Source: Nitrososphaerales archaeon TH526
Lineage (GTDB): Archaea > Thermoproteota > Nitrososphaeria > Nitrososphaerales > Nitrososphaeraceae
Direction: 5' to 3'
Length of the DNA stretch: 12,622 nt
Assembly: GCA_014523665.1 (NCBI GenBank)
Contig: JAATVR010000510.1
Location: 1-12,622, forward strand
Part shown: in pieces, positions 6,337-12,622 of the stretch
How positions within the stretch are numbered: position 1 is the stretch's first letter
Layout of the letters: every line of letters begins with the position of its first letter
Notes under the pieces: model-generated
Told to the model about the DNA's origin: nothing
The model's database searches: none
What the model saw: only the letters and a program-made list of their open reading frames with translations
Made by a program: the position numbers and the translations under genes

Positions 6337-7821
6337 ATGCCTCTTGAGAGTCTGAGGGATCTCGTTAGCGTGCTAGAAGAAAAAGGACAATTAAAAAGGG
6401 TGAAGGCTTCTGTAGATACGGATCTAGAAATCGCTGAAATAATGCGTAGACTCATGTACGCCAAAGATAAACCTGCGGTTCTCTTTGAGAACGTCAAGGG
6501 TTATTCAATCCCAATCTTAGGCAATACGTTCGGATCAAATGAACGGTTAAGGATAGCCCTAGAAGAAGATGATTTTTCACAGATAGGTAGTCGAATCGTA
6601 GAGCTCACTAGAATGAAAATGCCCACCGGTGTATTTGGCAAGCTGAGAATGTTGCCCAAGCTTTCCGAAATTTCTGACTATGGTCCGAGGCACATAGAGA
6701 ATGGACCAGTCAAAGAAATTGTTTTAACTGAAGATAAAGCTGACCTATTTACCCTCCCAATACTAAAGTCATTCAAAGGTGATGCAGGAAAATTCATCAC
6801 TTTTGGCCTAACTGTGACAAAGCACCCTGATACCGAAGTGACTAACATAGGCGTATATAGGATGCAAATCTTAAACGCAAGAAAGGCAATAATGCATTGG
6901 CAGATACACAAACGCGGAGCACAACATCTAGAGATTTTAAAAGATAGACGGTCACAAGATAACGCGACAAATATCATCGATGGGCGAATTGAAGTCGCAG
7001 TCGTAATAGGAGCAGATCCAGCGACTACATTTAGCGCCGTTGCACCAGTTCCTGAAGGCATGGACAAATACCTCTTTTCAGGGATCGTAAGGAAGAAAGG
7101 CATAAGGCTTGTTAAATGCAATACGGTGGATCTTGAGGTTCCTGCTACTGCGGAGATAGTATTAGAAGGATATGTTGACCCAGATGATACGCAGATGGAA
7201 GGACCATTTGGCGATCATACAGGCTATTATACGCCTCCTGAACCCTATCCAAGTTTCAACTTGACTTGCATAACCATGAGGAAGAACCCAATATATCTCA
7301 CTACGGTAGTAGGGAAACCCATCCTTGAAGATGCTTATATTGGGCAGGTTATAGAACGGTCATTCTTGCCTTTGATACAGATGTTCCAGCCAGAGGTAGT
7401 TGATTTCTCGATGCCTCCAGCAGCGTGGTTTCAAGGACTTGCGATTATTTCCATCAAGAAACGATATCCAGGACAAGCCAAGAAGGTAATGATGGGACTT
7501 TGGGGAATGGGACAGCTTTCATTAACGAAGATGTTCATTACTGTGGATCACGACATCAATGTGCATGATATGGATGAAGTCCTCTGGGCGGTGACAACAA
7601 GGACGGATCCAAAACGCGACCTAATGCTTATCGAGAATGCACCAACGGATACTCTGGATCCATCTTCGCCTCTGCTTAATTTAGGGTCTAAAGTTGGAAT
7701 TGACGCCACTACAAAGTGGCACCAAGAGGGGTTCAATCGAGATATACAAATTTTAGCTAGTGTTGACGAGAAGACACAGATTCACGTCTCCAAAAGATGG
7801 CATGAATATGGGCTCGGTTAA
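6337..7821 (+). CDS. UbiD-family prenylated-FMN decarboxylase
   Basis: UbiD enzymes use prenylated FMN (made by UbiX) for reversible decarboxylation. In archaea one branch converts trans-anhydromevalonate 5-phosphate to isopentenyl phosphate in the modified mevalonate pathway; others act in quinone synthesis. Length (494) is normal. Motifs: N170 and R175 in TNIGVYRMQI (spacing as for N168/R173 of fungal Fdc1), HKRGAQH (191-197), PVPEGMDKYLFSG (237-249), PATAEIVLEG (269-278) and the hallmark MEGPFGDHTGYY (287-298). The ATG at 6337 starts directly at the family N-terminus. At the place where many family members have Glu before (Y/L)xFAG, a prFMN-metal ligand, I read K244. No ubiX, acnX-like or quinone genes lie in the window, so the substrate is inferred: the mevalonate role is likely because archaea generally need it, but unproven. 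Confidence 0.93.
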   Translation: MPLESLRDLVSVLEEKGQLKRVKASVDTDLEIAEIMRRLMYAKDKPAVLFENVKGYSIPILGNTFGSNERLRIALEEDDFSQIGSRIVELTRMKMPTGVFGKLRMLPKLSEISDYGPRHIENGPVKEIVLTEDKADLFTLPILKSFKGDAGKFITFGLTVTKHPDTEVTNIGVYRMQILNARKAIMHWQIHKRGAQHLEILKDRRSQDNATNIIDGRIEVAVVIGADPATTFSAVAPVPEGMDKYLFSGIVRKKGIRLVKCNTVDLEVPATAEIVLEGYVDPDDTQMEGPFGDHTGYYTPPEPYPSFNLTCITMRKNPIYLTTVVGKPILEDAYIGQVIERSFLPLIQMFQPEVVDFSMPPAAWFQGLAIISIKKRYPGQAKKVMMGLWGMGQLSLTKMFITVDHDINVHDMDEVLWAVTTRTDPKRDLMLIENAPTDTLDPSSPLLNLGSKVGIDATTKWHQEGFNRDIQILASVDEKTQIHVSKRWHEYGLG

Positions 7822-8013
7822 TATTGTATCAGTTGTCAAAAAAAATTATTGCATACTAAATTGAATATCCCATGTTTGAGCGAAAATAATAAATCACATA
7901 GGTTTAAGAAAATAGGTGAGCGTGTCCTGTCATAAGGATATAGATCAGTGTAATGTCTCAATTGGGAGAATGTTGGAATTTACAATGTGTGAATAGATGG
8001 TAGTATTAGGATA

Positions 8014-9684
8014 ATGACTAGTGGAGGAAAAGAAGATAAGTATAACCACCCCATTGACATGGATATATCACCACGAGCTGAAACAAATAACACTTCTCAT
8101 CCGCAAGGAAAATGTGCTCTTTGTGGTAAGCAGGTTAAAATGGAATCACAGGGGCCGCGCGGCGCCAGCGCAGGTGGAGACAGAGACGGTTTCTCTTCAA
8201 TAATAGAAACAGTGGAAGGCACGAATTATGAATTTGACTCCCCTGATTGTGCTGCTATGTTCAAACGTTTGAAGAGCGTATATGGCGAGAGATTAACTGG
8301 CTTGTTGGGGTTAGAGCAATTCATTTCCGACCCATTTTGGAACCGAGTCACCCCAAATGAAGGCGAAATGGTTCAAATTCAAAATGAGTCTCACGCCCAG
8401 GATGTTATCCAGATAATTGAGGAACCATATAAAATTATACAGATAGCACACGAAATGATACGTTCCGCAAAAAAAGAGGTACTAATTATGTTCTCTACTG
8501 CAAACGCCTTTAAGCGGCAGATTTCGATTGGCGGGCCGGAATTGATCAAGGAGGTGACATCCTCAAGGAAGGAACTTGAGGTAAGAATTCTTACCCCGGC
8601 AGACCAAGACGTAGAATTAGCATCGGTTGTGTTAGAGACCAAACTGGATAACGTAAATGTGAGAAACATGGAAGCGGCATTACAGACCAAAGTGACAGTT
8701 GTCGTTGTGGATAGAAAACTATCGTTGGCAGTCGAACTGAAAGACGATTCACGAGATGATATACAGGAGGCGCTCAGATCCGCGGTCTATTCTAACACAA
8801 AGTCGGCCGCTATCTCCTATGTTGCCATATTCGAAAGCCTTTGGAAGCAAGTAGAGTTGATTGACCAAGTGAATTCCCTTTGTAAGCAGTTAAAGGATCA
8901 GCAAACAGACCAAAGAGAATTTATCAGTATTGCCGCTCATGAACTTCGTGCTCCTATCCAGCCAATATTAGGCCTTGCAGAAGTTCTTAAATCAAGGCAG
9001 GAGGTGCAAATGGAAAAACAGAGAGAACTGCTTTCTGTCATTATACGAAATGCAAAGAGGCTAAAGGAGCTCACAGAGAACATTTTGGACATCACAAGAA
9101 TTGAGAATAAATCACTAGAACTCCAGAAGGAGCCTGTGGATATCGACGAAATAGTAATTGGGGTTCTTAACGATGCCCTGGATGAATCGGAGTTTTCTAA
9201 AAACATAAGACTGCTTTATAATCATAACAAGGAAAGAAAATTTGATTCCGGATCGACTCCTAGGCACTCTAAATTATCAACACCGTTTGGGTCAGCAGTG
9301 AAAGGTTCTTCTTCCTTTTCTCTTAGGGCAGATAGATCGAGGATAACTCAGGTTATGACTAACCTCGTTGGAAATGCTATTAAATTTACCAATGAGGGCG
9401 ATACAGTGACTGTTTCAGTATCGGAGGAGGAGGGTGTTAGGAGGCATGAGAACGGGAAAGGGAGTAAAGTATTGCTAATACGAGTTGAAGACACTGGAAA
9501 AGGGATAGATCCAGAAATCAGGCAGAGATTGTTCAAGAAATTCGCATCAAAGTCAGAGAAAGGTATGGGTTTAGGACTTTTCATTTCAAAGAACATTGTC
9601 GAAGCCCACAGTGGTGAGATATGGGCAGATCCTCCAAGTAAAGAGAAGGGGGCATCATTTTCCTTTACTATTCCAATCGAATGA
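8014..9684 (+). CDS. Soluble sensor histidine kinase: Cys motif, PLD-like sensor, kinase
   Basis: The 556-residue protein has no membrane span. Residues 34-90 hold CALCG (C34, C37) and YEFDSPDCAAMF (C79), resembling the TRASH/YHS metal-binding pattern. A GPRGASAGGDRDG linker lies between. Residues about 135-285 look like the phospholipase-D-like fold used as a ligand sensor in TrmB regulators (EVLIMFSTANAF, VRILTPADQ) without HKD catalytic residues. A short coiled stretch leads to the H-box EFISIAAHELRAP (H309), N-box TNLVGNAIKFT (449-459), G1 DTGKGI (493-498), F-box LFKKF and G2 GMGLGL (517-522). The kinase core is complete. A Ser-rich insertion of about 35 residues (about 403-437) precedes the N-box. 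The signal may be metal or redox state at the Cys motif and a small ligand at the PLD-like domain (inference). The receiver at 11895-12245 is the nearest possible partner. Confidence 0.92.
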   Translation: MTSGGKEDKYNHPIDMDISPRAETNNTSHPQGKCALCGKQVKMESQGPRGASAGGDRDGFSSIIETVEGTNYEFDSPDCAAMFKRLKSVYGERLTGLLGLEQFISDPFWNRVTPNEGEMVQIQNESHAQDVIQIIEEPYKIIQIAHEMIRSAKKEVLIMFSTANAFKRQISIGGPELIKEVTSSRKELEVRILTPADQDVELASVVLETKLDNVNVRNMEAALQTKVTVVVVDRKLSLAVELKDDSRDDIQEALRSAVYSNTKSAAISYVAIFESLWKQVELIDQVNSLCKQLKDQQTDQREFISIAAHELRAPIQPILGLAEVLKSRQEVQMEKQRELLSVIIRNAKRLKELTENILDITRIENKSLELQKEPVDIDEIVIGVLNDALDESEFSKNIRLLYNHNKERKFDSGSTPRHSKLSTPFGSAVKGSSSFSLRADRSRITQVMTNLVGNAIKFTNEGDTVTVSVSEEEGVRRHENGKGSKVLLIRVEDTGKGIDPEIRQRLFKKFASKSEKGMGLGLFISKNIVEAHSGEIWADPPSKEKGASFSFTIPIE

Positions 9685-9892
9685 CCCTCCCCCCCGTCCA
9701 TTTTTCCTTCTATATACTCCACTCAATGGGCAGCCTTCGTTTTCTTCCTATTTCTGTGAGCCCAGAAGACTGATACTTTAGGGCTGATAATTCTCCATTC
9801 ATTCCATTCCAATGAAAGGATTGGCTTTCGATAAGATTCGCCCCCTACCGCTAACACCTTATTGGATGCAAAAAGTTCAAACGAACGAACCC

Positions 9893-9902
9893 TTTTATAT
9901 AA
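9893..9902 (+). promoter_or_regulatory. Strong TATA box of the DPS-like gene (leaderless)
   Basis: TTTTATATAA is the best archaeal TATA box in the window. It sits 20-29 bases before the ATG at 9922, which places the transcription start at or next to that ATG. A purine-containing GAACGAAC just upstream could serve as the TFB recognition element. This decides the start of the DPS-like gene. Confidence 0.75.
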
Positions 9903-9921
9903 TAGTAAAATATCTCTTGGT

Positions 9922-10515
9922 ATGACAACCAGTGAAAAAGGTAAGGTCCCTAAAATAGTGGCTTTGGAAGTTTTAGAAAAGAATGGCGTGAATATAGATC
10001 GCTTGAAGGAACTAATAACGAAAGGTGTTGGAGCTGAATTCACGACTTACTATTATTATACTATCCTGAGAATGCATTGTACCGGTCTAGAGGGAGAGGG
10101 AATAAAGGAGATAGTCGAGGACGCCCGTATCGAAGATAGAAATCATTTTGAGGCGATGGTTCCTCGATTGTATGAATTGGGAGGAGCCTTACCGAGGGAC
10201 ATTAGGAAATTCGCAGATCAGGCAGGATGCCCTGACGCTTATCTACCAGATAATTGGGAAGACATTAACTCCATCTTGAATGTTCTACTGGAGGCAGAAC
10301 AATGTGCCATAAGATCATGGGGTGAAGTATGTGATATGACTACAGGTAAGGACCCTCGCACATATGATATTGCTCAACGCATAATGCAGGAGGAAGTTGA
10401 ACATGAAGCATGGTTCATCGAATTACTCTCAAAGAGGCCTTCAGGTCACTTTAGAAGGAAGTTTGTCGGTCAGTCACCGCACACAGGTGATCAAGGTAGC
10501 CTGATCCACCTTTAA
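9922..10515 (+). CDS. DPS-like (DPSL) ferritin-family protein
   Basis: DPS-like proteins form 12-subunit cages that oxidise and store iron using peroxide and so protect DNA under oxidative stress. The 197-residue four-helix protein carries the expected ligands: E39 on helix A ([10 protein letters not shown]), E71/D72 with H75 (IEDRNH), E124/E126 (LLEAEQC) and E158xxH161 (EEVEHEAWF). Cysteines C103, C128 and C137 recall the thiol pair beside the metal site of archaeal DPSL (thioferritins), though the pairing is inferred. The frame could start at a TTG at 9862, but the strong TATA box at 9893-9902 would then lie inside it, so the ATG at 9922 is chosen. It follows the sensor kinase gene by about 240 bases and has its own promoter, so it is probably stress-regulated on its own. 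Confidence 0.88.
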   Translation: MTTSEKGKVPKIVALEVLEKNGVNIDRLKELITKGVGAEFTTYYYYTILRMHCTGLEGEGIKEIVEDARIEDRNHFEAMVPRLYELGGALPRDIRKFADQAGCPDAYLPDNWEDINSILNVLLEAEQCAIRSWGEVCDMTTGKDPRTYDIAQRIMQEEVEHEAWFIELLSKRPSGHFRRKFVGQSPHTGDQGSLIHL

Positions 10516-10530
10516 TTTTTTTTGATTTTA
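10512..10530 (+). terminator. T-rich terminator after the DPS-like gene
   Basis: The stop codon is embedded in TTTAATTTTTTTTGATTTT, with eight T in a row at 10516-10523 and a second T run just after. This is the usual form of an archaeal intrinsic terminator. No hairpin is needed or seen. Confidence 0.55.
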
Positions 10531-10751
10531 TTGCCGGACAACATTTCTACGGCCCCAATTCACAAAGCAAAGTGATCCGAATCTAAGCTGGTTTTCACTA
10601 ACGATATTGGACAGAGGAAGAGGAGGGGTATGGATTGCGTCACACATTGTTGCACAGCGATCCGATTACTCTATCCATGAACAGCGCCATTCTCGAGTTG
10701 TCGCAGGCAATTAGGGTTTTTTGAACTTTTCATGCACTTTCTTAAAGCATT

Positions 10752-10774
10752 AATTATGAAAATTTTTCATAATT
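10752..10774. repeat. 23-bp palindrome, operator candidate
   Basis: Arms AATTATGAAAA and TTTTCATAATT are exact reverse complements of 11 bases around a single central T. The element ends where the next palindrome begins. It lies about 43 bases upstream of the TATA box of the ParA-like gene, a usual place for an archaeal activator or upstream repressor site. Confidence 0.7.
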
Positions 10775-10787
10775 TGCATATATGCAA
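10774..10787. repeat. 14-bp perfect palindrome, operator candidate
   Basis: TTGCATATATGCAA is its own reverse complement and shares its first base with the end of the preceding 23-bp palindrome. A dimeric DNA-binding protein is the natural reader of such a site. It could also be taken for a TATA element (CATATATG), but it is about 77 bases from the ATG and a better-placed box exists. Confidence 0.65.
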
Positions 10788-10816
10788 TCCTGAAGTTACG
10801 AATTGTAGGAAAGTTC

Positions 10817-10824
10817 TTTATATG
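10817..10824 (+). promoter_or_regulatory. TATA box of the ParA-like gene
   Basis: TTTATATG, preceded by purine-rich GGAAAG, lies 40-47 bases before the ATG at 10864. Transcription would start near 10844, leaving a leader of about 20 bases with no clear ribosome-binding site. Confidence 0.55.
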
Positions 10825-10863
10825 AGCTATCAACAGATTAATACCGAATATAGTGCTTAGCGG

Positions 10864-11796
10864 ATGACAAAGTGTATTGCATTTCACTCGTACAAGGGTG
10901 GTACTGGGAAGACCACTCTGGCCGGAAATTTTGCTGCTGTATTGGCGAAGTCAGGCTTCCGAGTGTGTTTGCTAGACTTGGATGTTTATGCTCCAAGTCT
11001 TCAGTCGTATTTTATGATTGAACCTAAAAAATGGATAAACGACTATCTTTACTCTGACGCCGATATTGGAGAGGTAATGCAAGATCTTACTCCAAAGGTT
11101 TCCGAAATAAATTTGGAAAAAAAGGAGATCCAATCTACCAGCAGCACTACCACCACCACCTCCACTCGTGGTTCTAAAGATGATGTGAAAGGAAAGCTTT
11201 GGATTGGATTTAGCAATGCTAAGAAGGAAGAAATATACAAGCTTGAAGGAGGTGCCGATACCACACGTAAGCAGTTCCTTAGGAGGTTCATTTTGTTAAG
11301 AGAACAGCTCATAACAAATTATGATGCTGACTATATCGTAATTGACACAAGTCCTGGAATTAGATATTGGTCCATCAATGCACTGGCGGTAGCAGACATC
11401 TTGTTTCTGACCCTTAAAGCTGGAGACCTTGATATTGAAGGAACAAAGAAAATGGCTGAAGAAATATACAGCTCTTTCACTAAATTCGGGACCAAGTCGT
11501 TCTTGTTACTTAATAGGGTATCTGGATACTGTGCCCCAAGTCCATTAATTGTGAGGCCAGAAGGGACAGGTAACAAATCTGTTCCTTCGACGTTCATCAT
11601 CGAAACACCCGAGGACACTGACGAAATGCTTGCAAGAGCAGTGAGAATGAAGATAATGTCATCAATTCCGTGCTATTGTGATATACAGTTCCTTCGCAAG
11701 GAATTTCTGACTGCTCTAAAGTATCCTGCCCATCCTTTTGCCAAGAAGATAGAAAGTTTGACTGATTCGCTGACCAAGACTGCGGGGCAGCTCTAA
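10864..11796 (+). CDS. ParA/MinD-type P-loop ATPase, orphan
   Basis: This 310-residue protein has the deviant Walker A of the ParA/MinD/SIMIBI class, SYKGGTGKTT (9-18; signature Lys K11), then LLDLDVYAPS (36-45; Walker A' Asp) and Walker B YIVIDTSPG (157-165). The later LLLNRVSG (214-221) is the usual strand and nucleotide-base loop. Such ATPases dimerise on ATP and position DNA, protein complexes or membranes. No ParB-like gene or parS-like repeats are next to it, so a plasmid-type partition role is not supported. Between Walker A' and Walker B is a long segment with a Ser/Thr tract (STSSTTTTTSTRGS, 91-104), probably a flexible loop. The C-terminal part (SIPCYCDIQFLRKEF) is unlike bacterial MinD amphipathic tails. 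Start: ATG 10864, behind a TATA box and two palindromes. Cellular cargo unknown. Confidence 0.88.
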   Translation: MTKCIAFHSYKGGTGKTTLAGNFAAVLAKSGFRVCLLDLDVYAPSLQSYFMIEPKKWINDYLYSDADIGEVMQDLTPKVSEINLEKKEIQSTSSTTTTTSTRGSKDDVKGKLWIGFSNAKKEEIYKLEGGADTTRKQFLRRFILLREQLITNYDADYIVIDTSPGIRYWSINALAVADILFLTLKAGDLDIEGTKKMAEEIYSSFTKFGTKSFLLLNRVSGYCAPSPLIVRPEGTGNKSVPSTFIIETPEDTDEMLARAVRMKIMSSIPCYCDIQFLRKEFLTALKYPAHPFAKKIESLTDSLTKTAGQL

Positions 11797-11894
11797 AACG
11801 CTAATAGGCTGGAATACGATTCGAGTCGGATCCTGCAGCACACAAAGTTAAAGGATTCAGACACTAACATTTGAATAATCTACCCACATTATTT

Positions 11895-12245
11895 TCAGCC
11901 TAGTTCCATCCTGATCTTGTTGACCAATTCGGTCGTTTCAATGGGCTTTCTTATGAAAGATCCGAAATTAAGAGTAGGATATATTTCTCTTAGTGCAAGG
12001 TAATTGAAATCAAATGCGGTAATGAAACAAACTTTCACATTCTGATCTAACTCTTCTAACTTCTCGTACAATTCAAAACCATCTATTTCAGGCATTCGAA
12101 TGTCGATAATAACCATCACATATTTTCCTTTCGTGAAATGTTCAAGTGCTAACCTTGGGTCGGTAAACCCATCTACCTCGAAGCCATTGTGCTCAAGGCT
12201 GGCAGTGATTGAGAGCACTATGTCTTCCTCGTCATCGACTAGCAT
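11895..12245 (-). CDS. Single-domain response regulator (receiver only)
   Basis: A phospho-receiver without an output domain, which likely passes a signal from a histidine kinase by protein contact. Numbered from the most distal TTG start (12305), it has the acidic pair D24-D25 in LVDDEED, phospho-acceptor D68 in IIDIRMPEIDGFELY, T96 in FITAFD and K120 in RKPIE, so it is a complete REC domain ending at its normal C-terminus. The start is unclear. The homologous part begins around KKIMLVDDEED, for which the only ATG (12243-12245) begins at MLVDDEED. The TTG at 12305 adds 20 non-homologous residues. I use the ATG because it lies eight bases after the stop of an upstream same-strand ORF, which suggests coupled re-initiation. 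It converges on the ParA-like gene. The sensor kinase at 8014-9684 is the only kinase in view. Confidence 0.88.
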   Translation of the reverse strand: MLVDDEEDIVLSITASLEHNGFEVDGFTDPRLALEHFTKGKYVMVIIDIRMPEIDGFELYEKLEELDQNVKVCFITAFDFNYLALREIYPTLNFGSFIRKPIETTELVNKIRMELG

Positions 12246-12253
12246 TATTTTTT

Positions 12254-12481
12254 TTAAAGGGATATTCCTCCACCTCTTGTAAGCAAACCAATTTGGAACA
12301 TACAAATCAACTTCGGCTCACGAACGCCTGCTAAAGGAAGGATGAAGGAGCGATCACGCATGAAAGAAACTGCAACTTGATATAGGCTTTCAATTCCCGT
12401 ACCAGAGGTGGATTGGTCAAAAGTCATTAGCTGGAGGCCGGAAAACTCAACGATAGTCTCCGCTAAGAATCTCTCTCCCAC
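12254..12481 (-). CDS. 75-residue ORF upstream of the response regulator, unknown
   Basis: I do not recognise this protein. Support for translation comes from a full GGAGG (complement of 12489-12493) seven bases before the GTG at 12479-12481, and a TATA-like element (12551-12560) about 70 bases upstream. An in-frame stop two codons before the GTG excludes a longer form. The stop lies eight bases before the ATG of the response regulator, as in a coupled pair. The protein is mixed alpha/beta in appearance (ETIVEFSGLQLMTF, SLYQVAVSFM, KLICMFQIGLL) with a Gly-rich end, and has no clear signal or membrane span. It may be a remnant or a leader ORF rather than a working protein. Confidence 0.4.
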   Translation of the reverse strand: MGERFLAETIVEFSGLQLMTFDQSTSGTGIESLYQVAVSFMRDRSFILPLAGVREPKLICMFQIGLLTRGGGISL

Positions 12482-12488
12482 TCTTTAC

Positions 12489-12493
12489 CCTCC
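12489..12493 (-). promoter_or_regulatory. Shine-Dalgarno GGAGG that sets the GTG start
   Basis: Read on the minus strand, GGGAGGG is followed by seven bases and then GTG 12481. Most genes in this window lack such a site, so its exact spacing is a main reason to take the 75-residue ORF seriously. Confidence 0.45.
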
Positions 12494-12550
12494 CACCATA
12501 TCTAACAATGAATTTCATACACGAGCAATTGCATAGTAATTGTTGCCTAG

Positions 12551-12560
12551 TATTATATAT
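12551..12560. promoter_or_regulatory. Near-symmetric TATA element at right edge
   Basis: TATTATATAT reads as a TATA box on both strands. On the minus strand it would start transcription near 12530, giving a leader of about 50 bases to the GTG of the 75-residue ORF. On the plus strand it would drive transcription out of the window from about 12580, where ATGs at 12610 and 12613 could begin a gene that is not visible. Confidence 0.4.
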
Positions 12561-12622
12561 CAATTATAGAACAAATGACGAAGAAAATGGTTTGGAAATA
12601 AGGCTACTGATGATGAATGTAT

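Larger units (their letters stand above)
10516..10863. other. Regulatory intergenic region before the ParA-like gene
   Basis: No open frame with protein-like features was found in these 348 bases. The right half is distinctly AT-rich and holds two abutting palindromes and a TATA box, listed separately. The left half (10540-10740) shows nothing I can name. Confidence 0.5.

Noticed and set aside
11148..11162. ACC triplet repeat as a possible regulatory microsatellite
   Set aside because: It is in frame within the ParA-like gene and simply encodes a Thr run; too short to argue for phase variation.
11815..11840. GATTCGAGTC segment resembling a tRNA T arm
   Set aside because: No cloverleaf or acceptor stem fits; the gap to the next gene is under 100 bases and holds no other tRNA signal.

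Overview
The window reads as chromosomal DNA of an ammonia-oxidising archaeon of the class Nitrososphaeria (Thaumarchaeota), probably near Nitrososphaera or Nitrosocosmicus. The clues are an archaeal-type Trm1 and RNase HII, a DPS-like ferritin, archaeal TATA-box promoters placed for leaderless or short-leader transcripts, and a soluble histidine kinase whose Cys-motif plus HKD-less PLD-like sensor layout I associate with this group. The DNA is moderately AT-rich and genes mostly stand alone, changing strand often. The lineage call rests on recognising families, not on a search.

Left part (1-5200): a ribonuclease HII gene runs off the left edge on the minus strand and is divergent from trm1, a tRNA G26 dimethyltransferase with an unclear start. 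Then come three minus-strand items: an 81-residue unknown protein (2774-3019), a possible 41-residue single-span membrane peptide (3159-3284) and a CoA-pyrophosphatase-like Nudix hydrolase (3358-3927). On the plus strand follows a short MetF-like protein, probably part of folate/C1 metabolism.

Middle (5206-7821): an ABC transporter ATPase of the nitrate/sulfonate/taurine type, with a TTG start and no permease or binding protein beside it, diverges from a UbiD-family decarboxylase. In archaea this family includes an enzyme of the modified mevalonate pathway (anhydromevalonate phosphate decarboxylase) as well as quinone-pathway decarboxylases.

Right part (8014-12622): a stress and signalling cluster. 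A soluble hybrid-sensor histidine kinase (Cys motif, PLD-like sensor, kinase) is followed by a DPS-like ferritin with a textbook leaderless promoter. Next is an orphan ParA/MinD-type ATPase preceded by two abutting palindromes, and then on the minus strand a 75-residue unknown ORF apparently coupled to a receiver-only response regulator. The kinase and the receiver are plausible partners but not in one operon.

No rRNA, tRNA, CRISPR array, insertion sequence or phage genes were seen. No clearly new multi-gene system is proven. The best leads are the sensor kinase, the tandem palindromes in front of the ParA-like gene, and the small ORFs with their own promoter or ribosome-binding signals.
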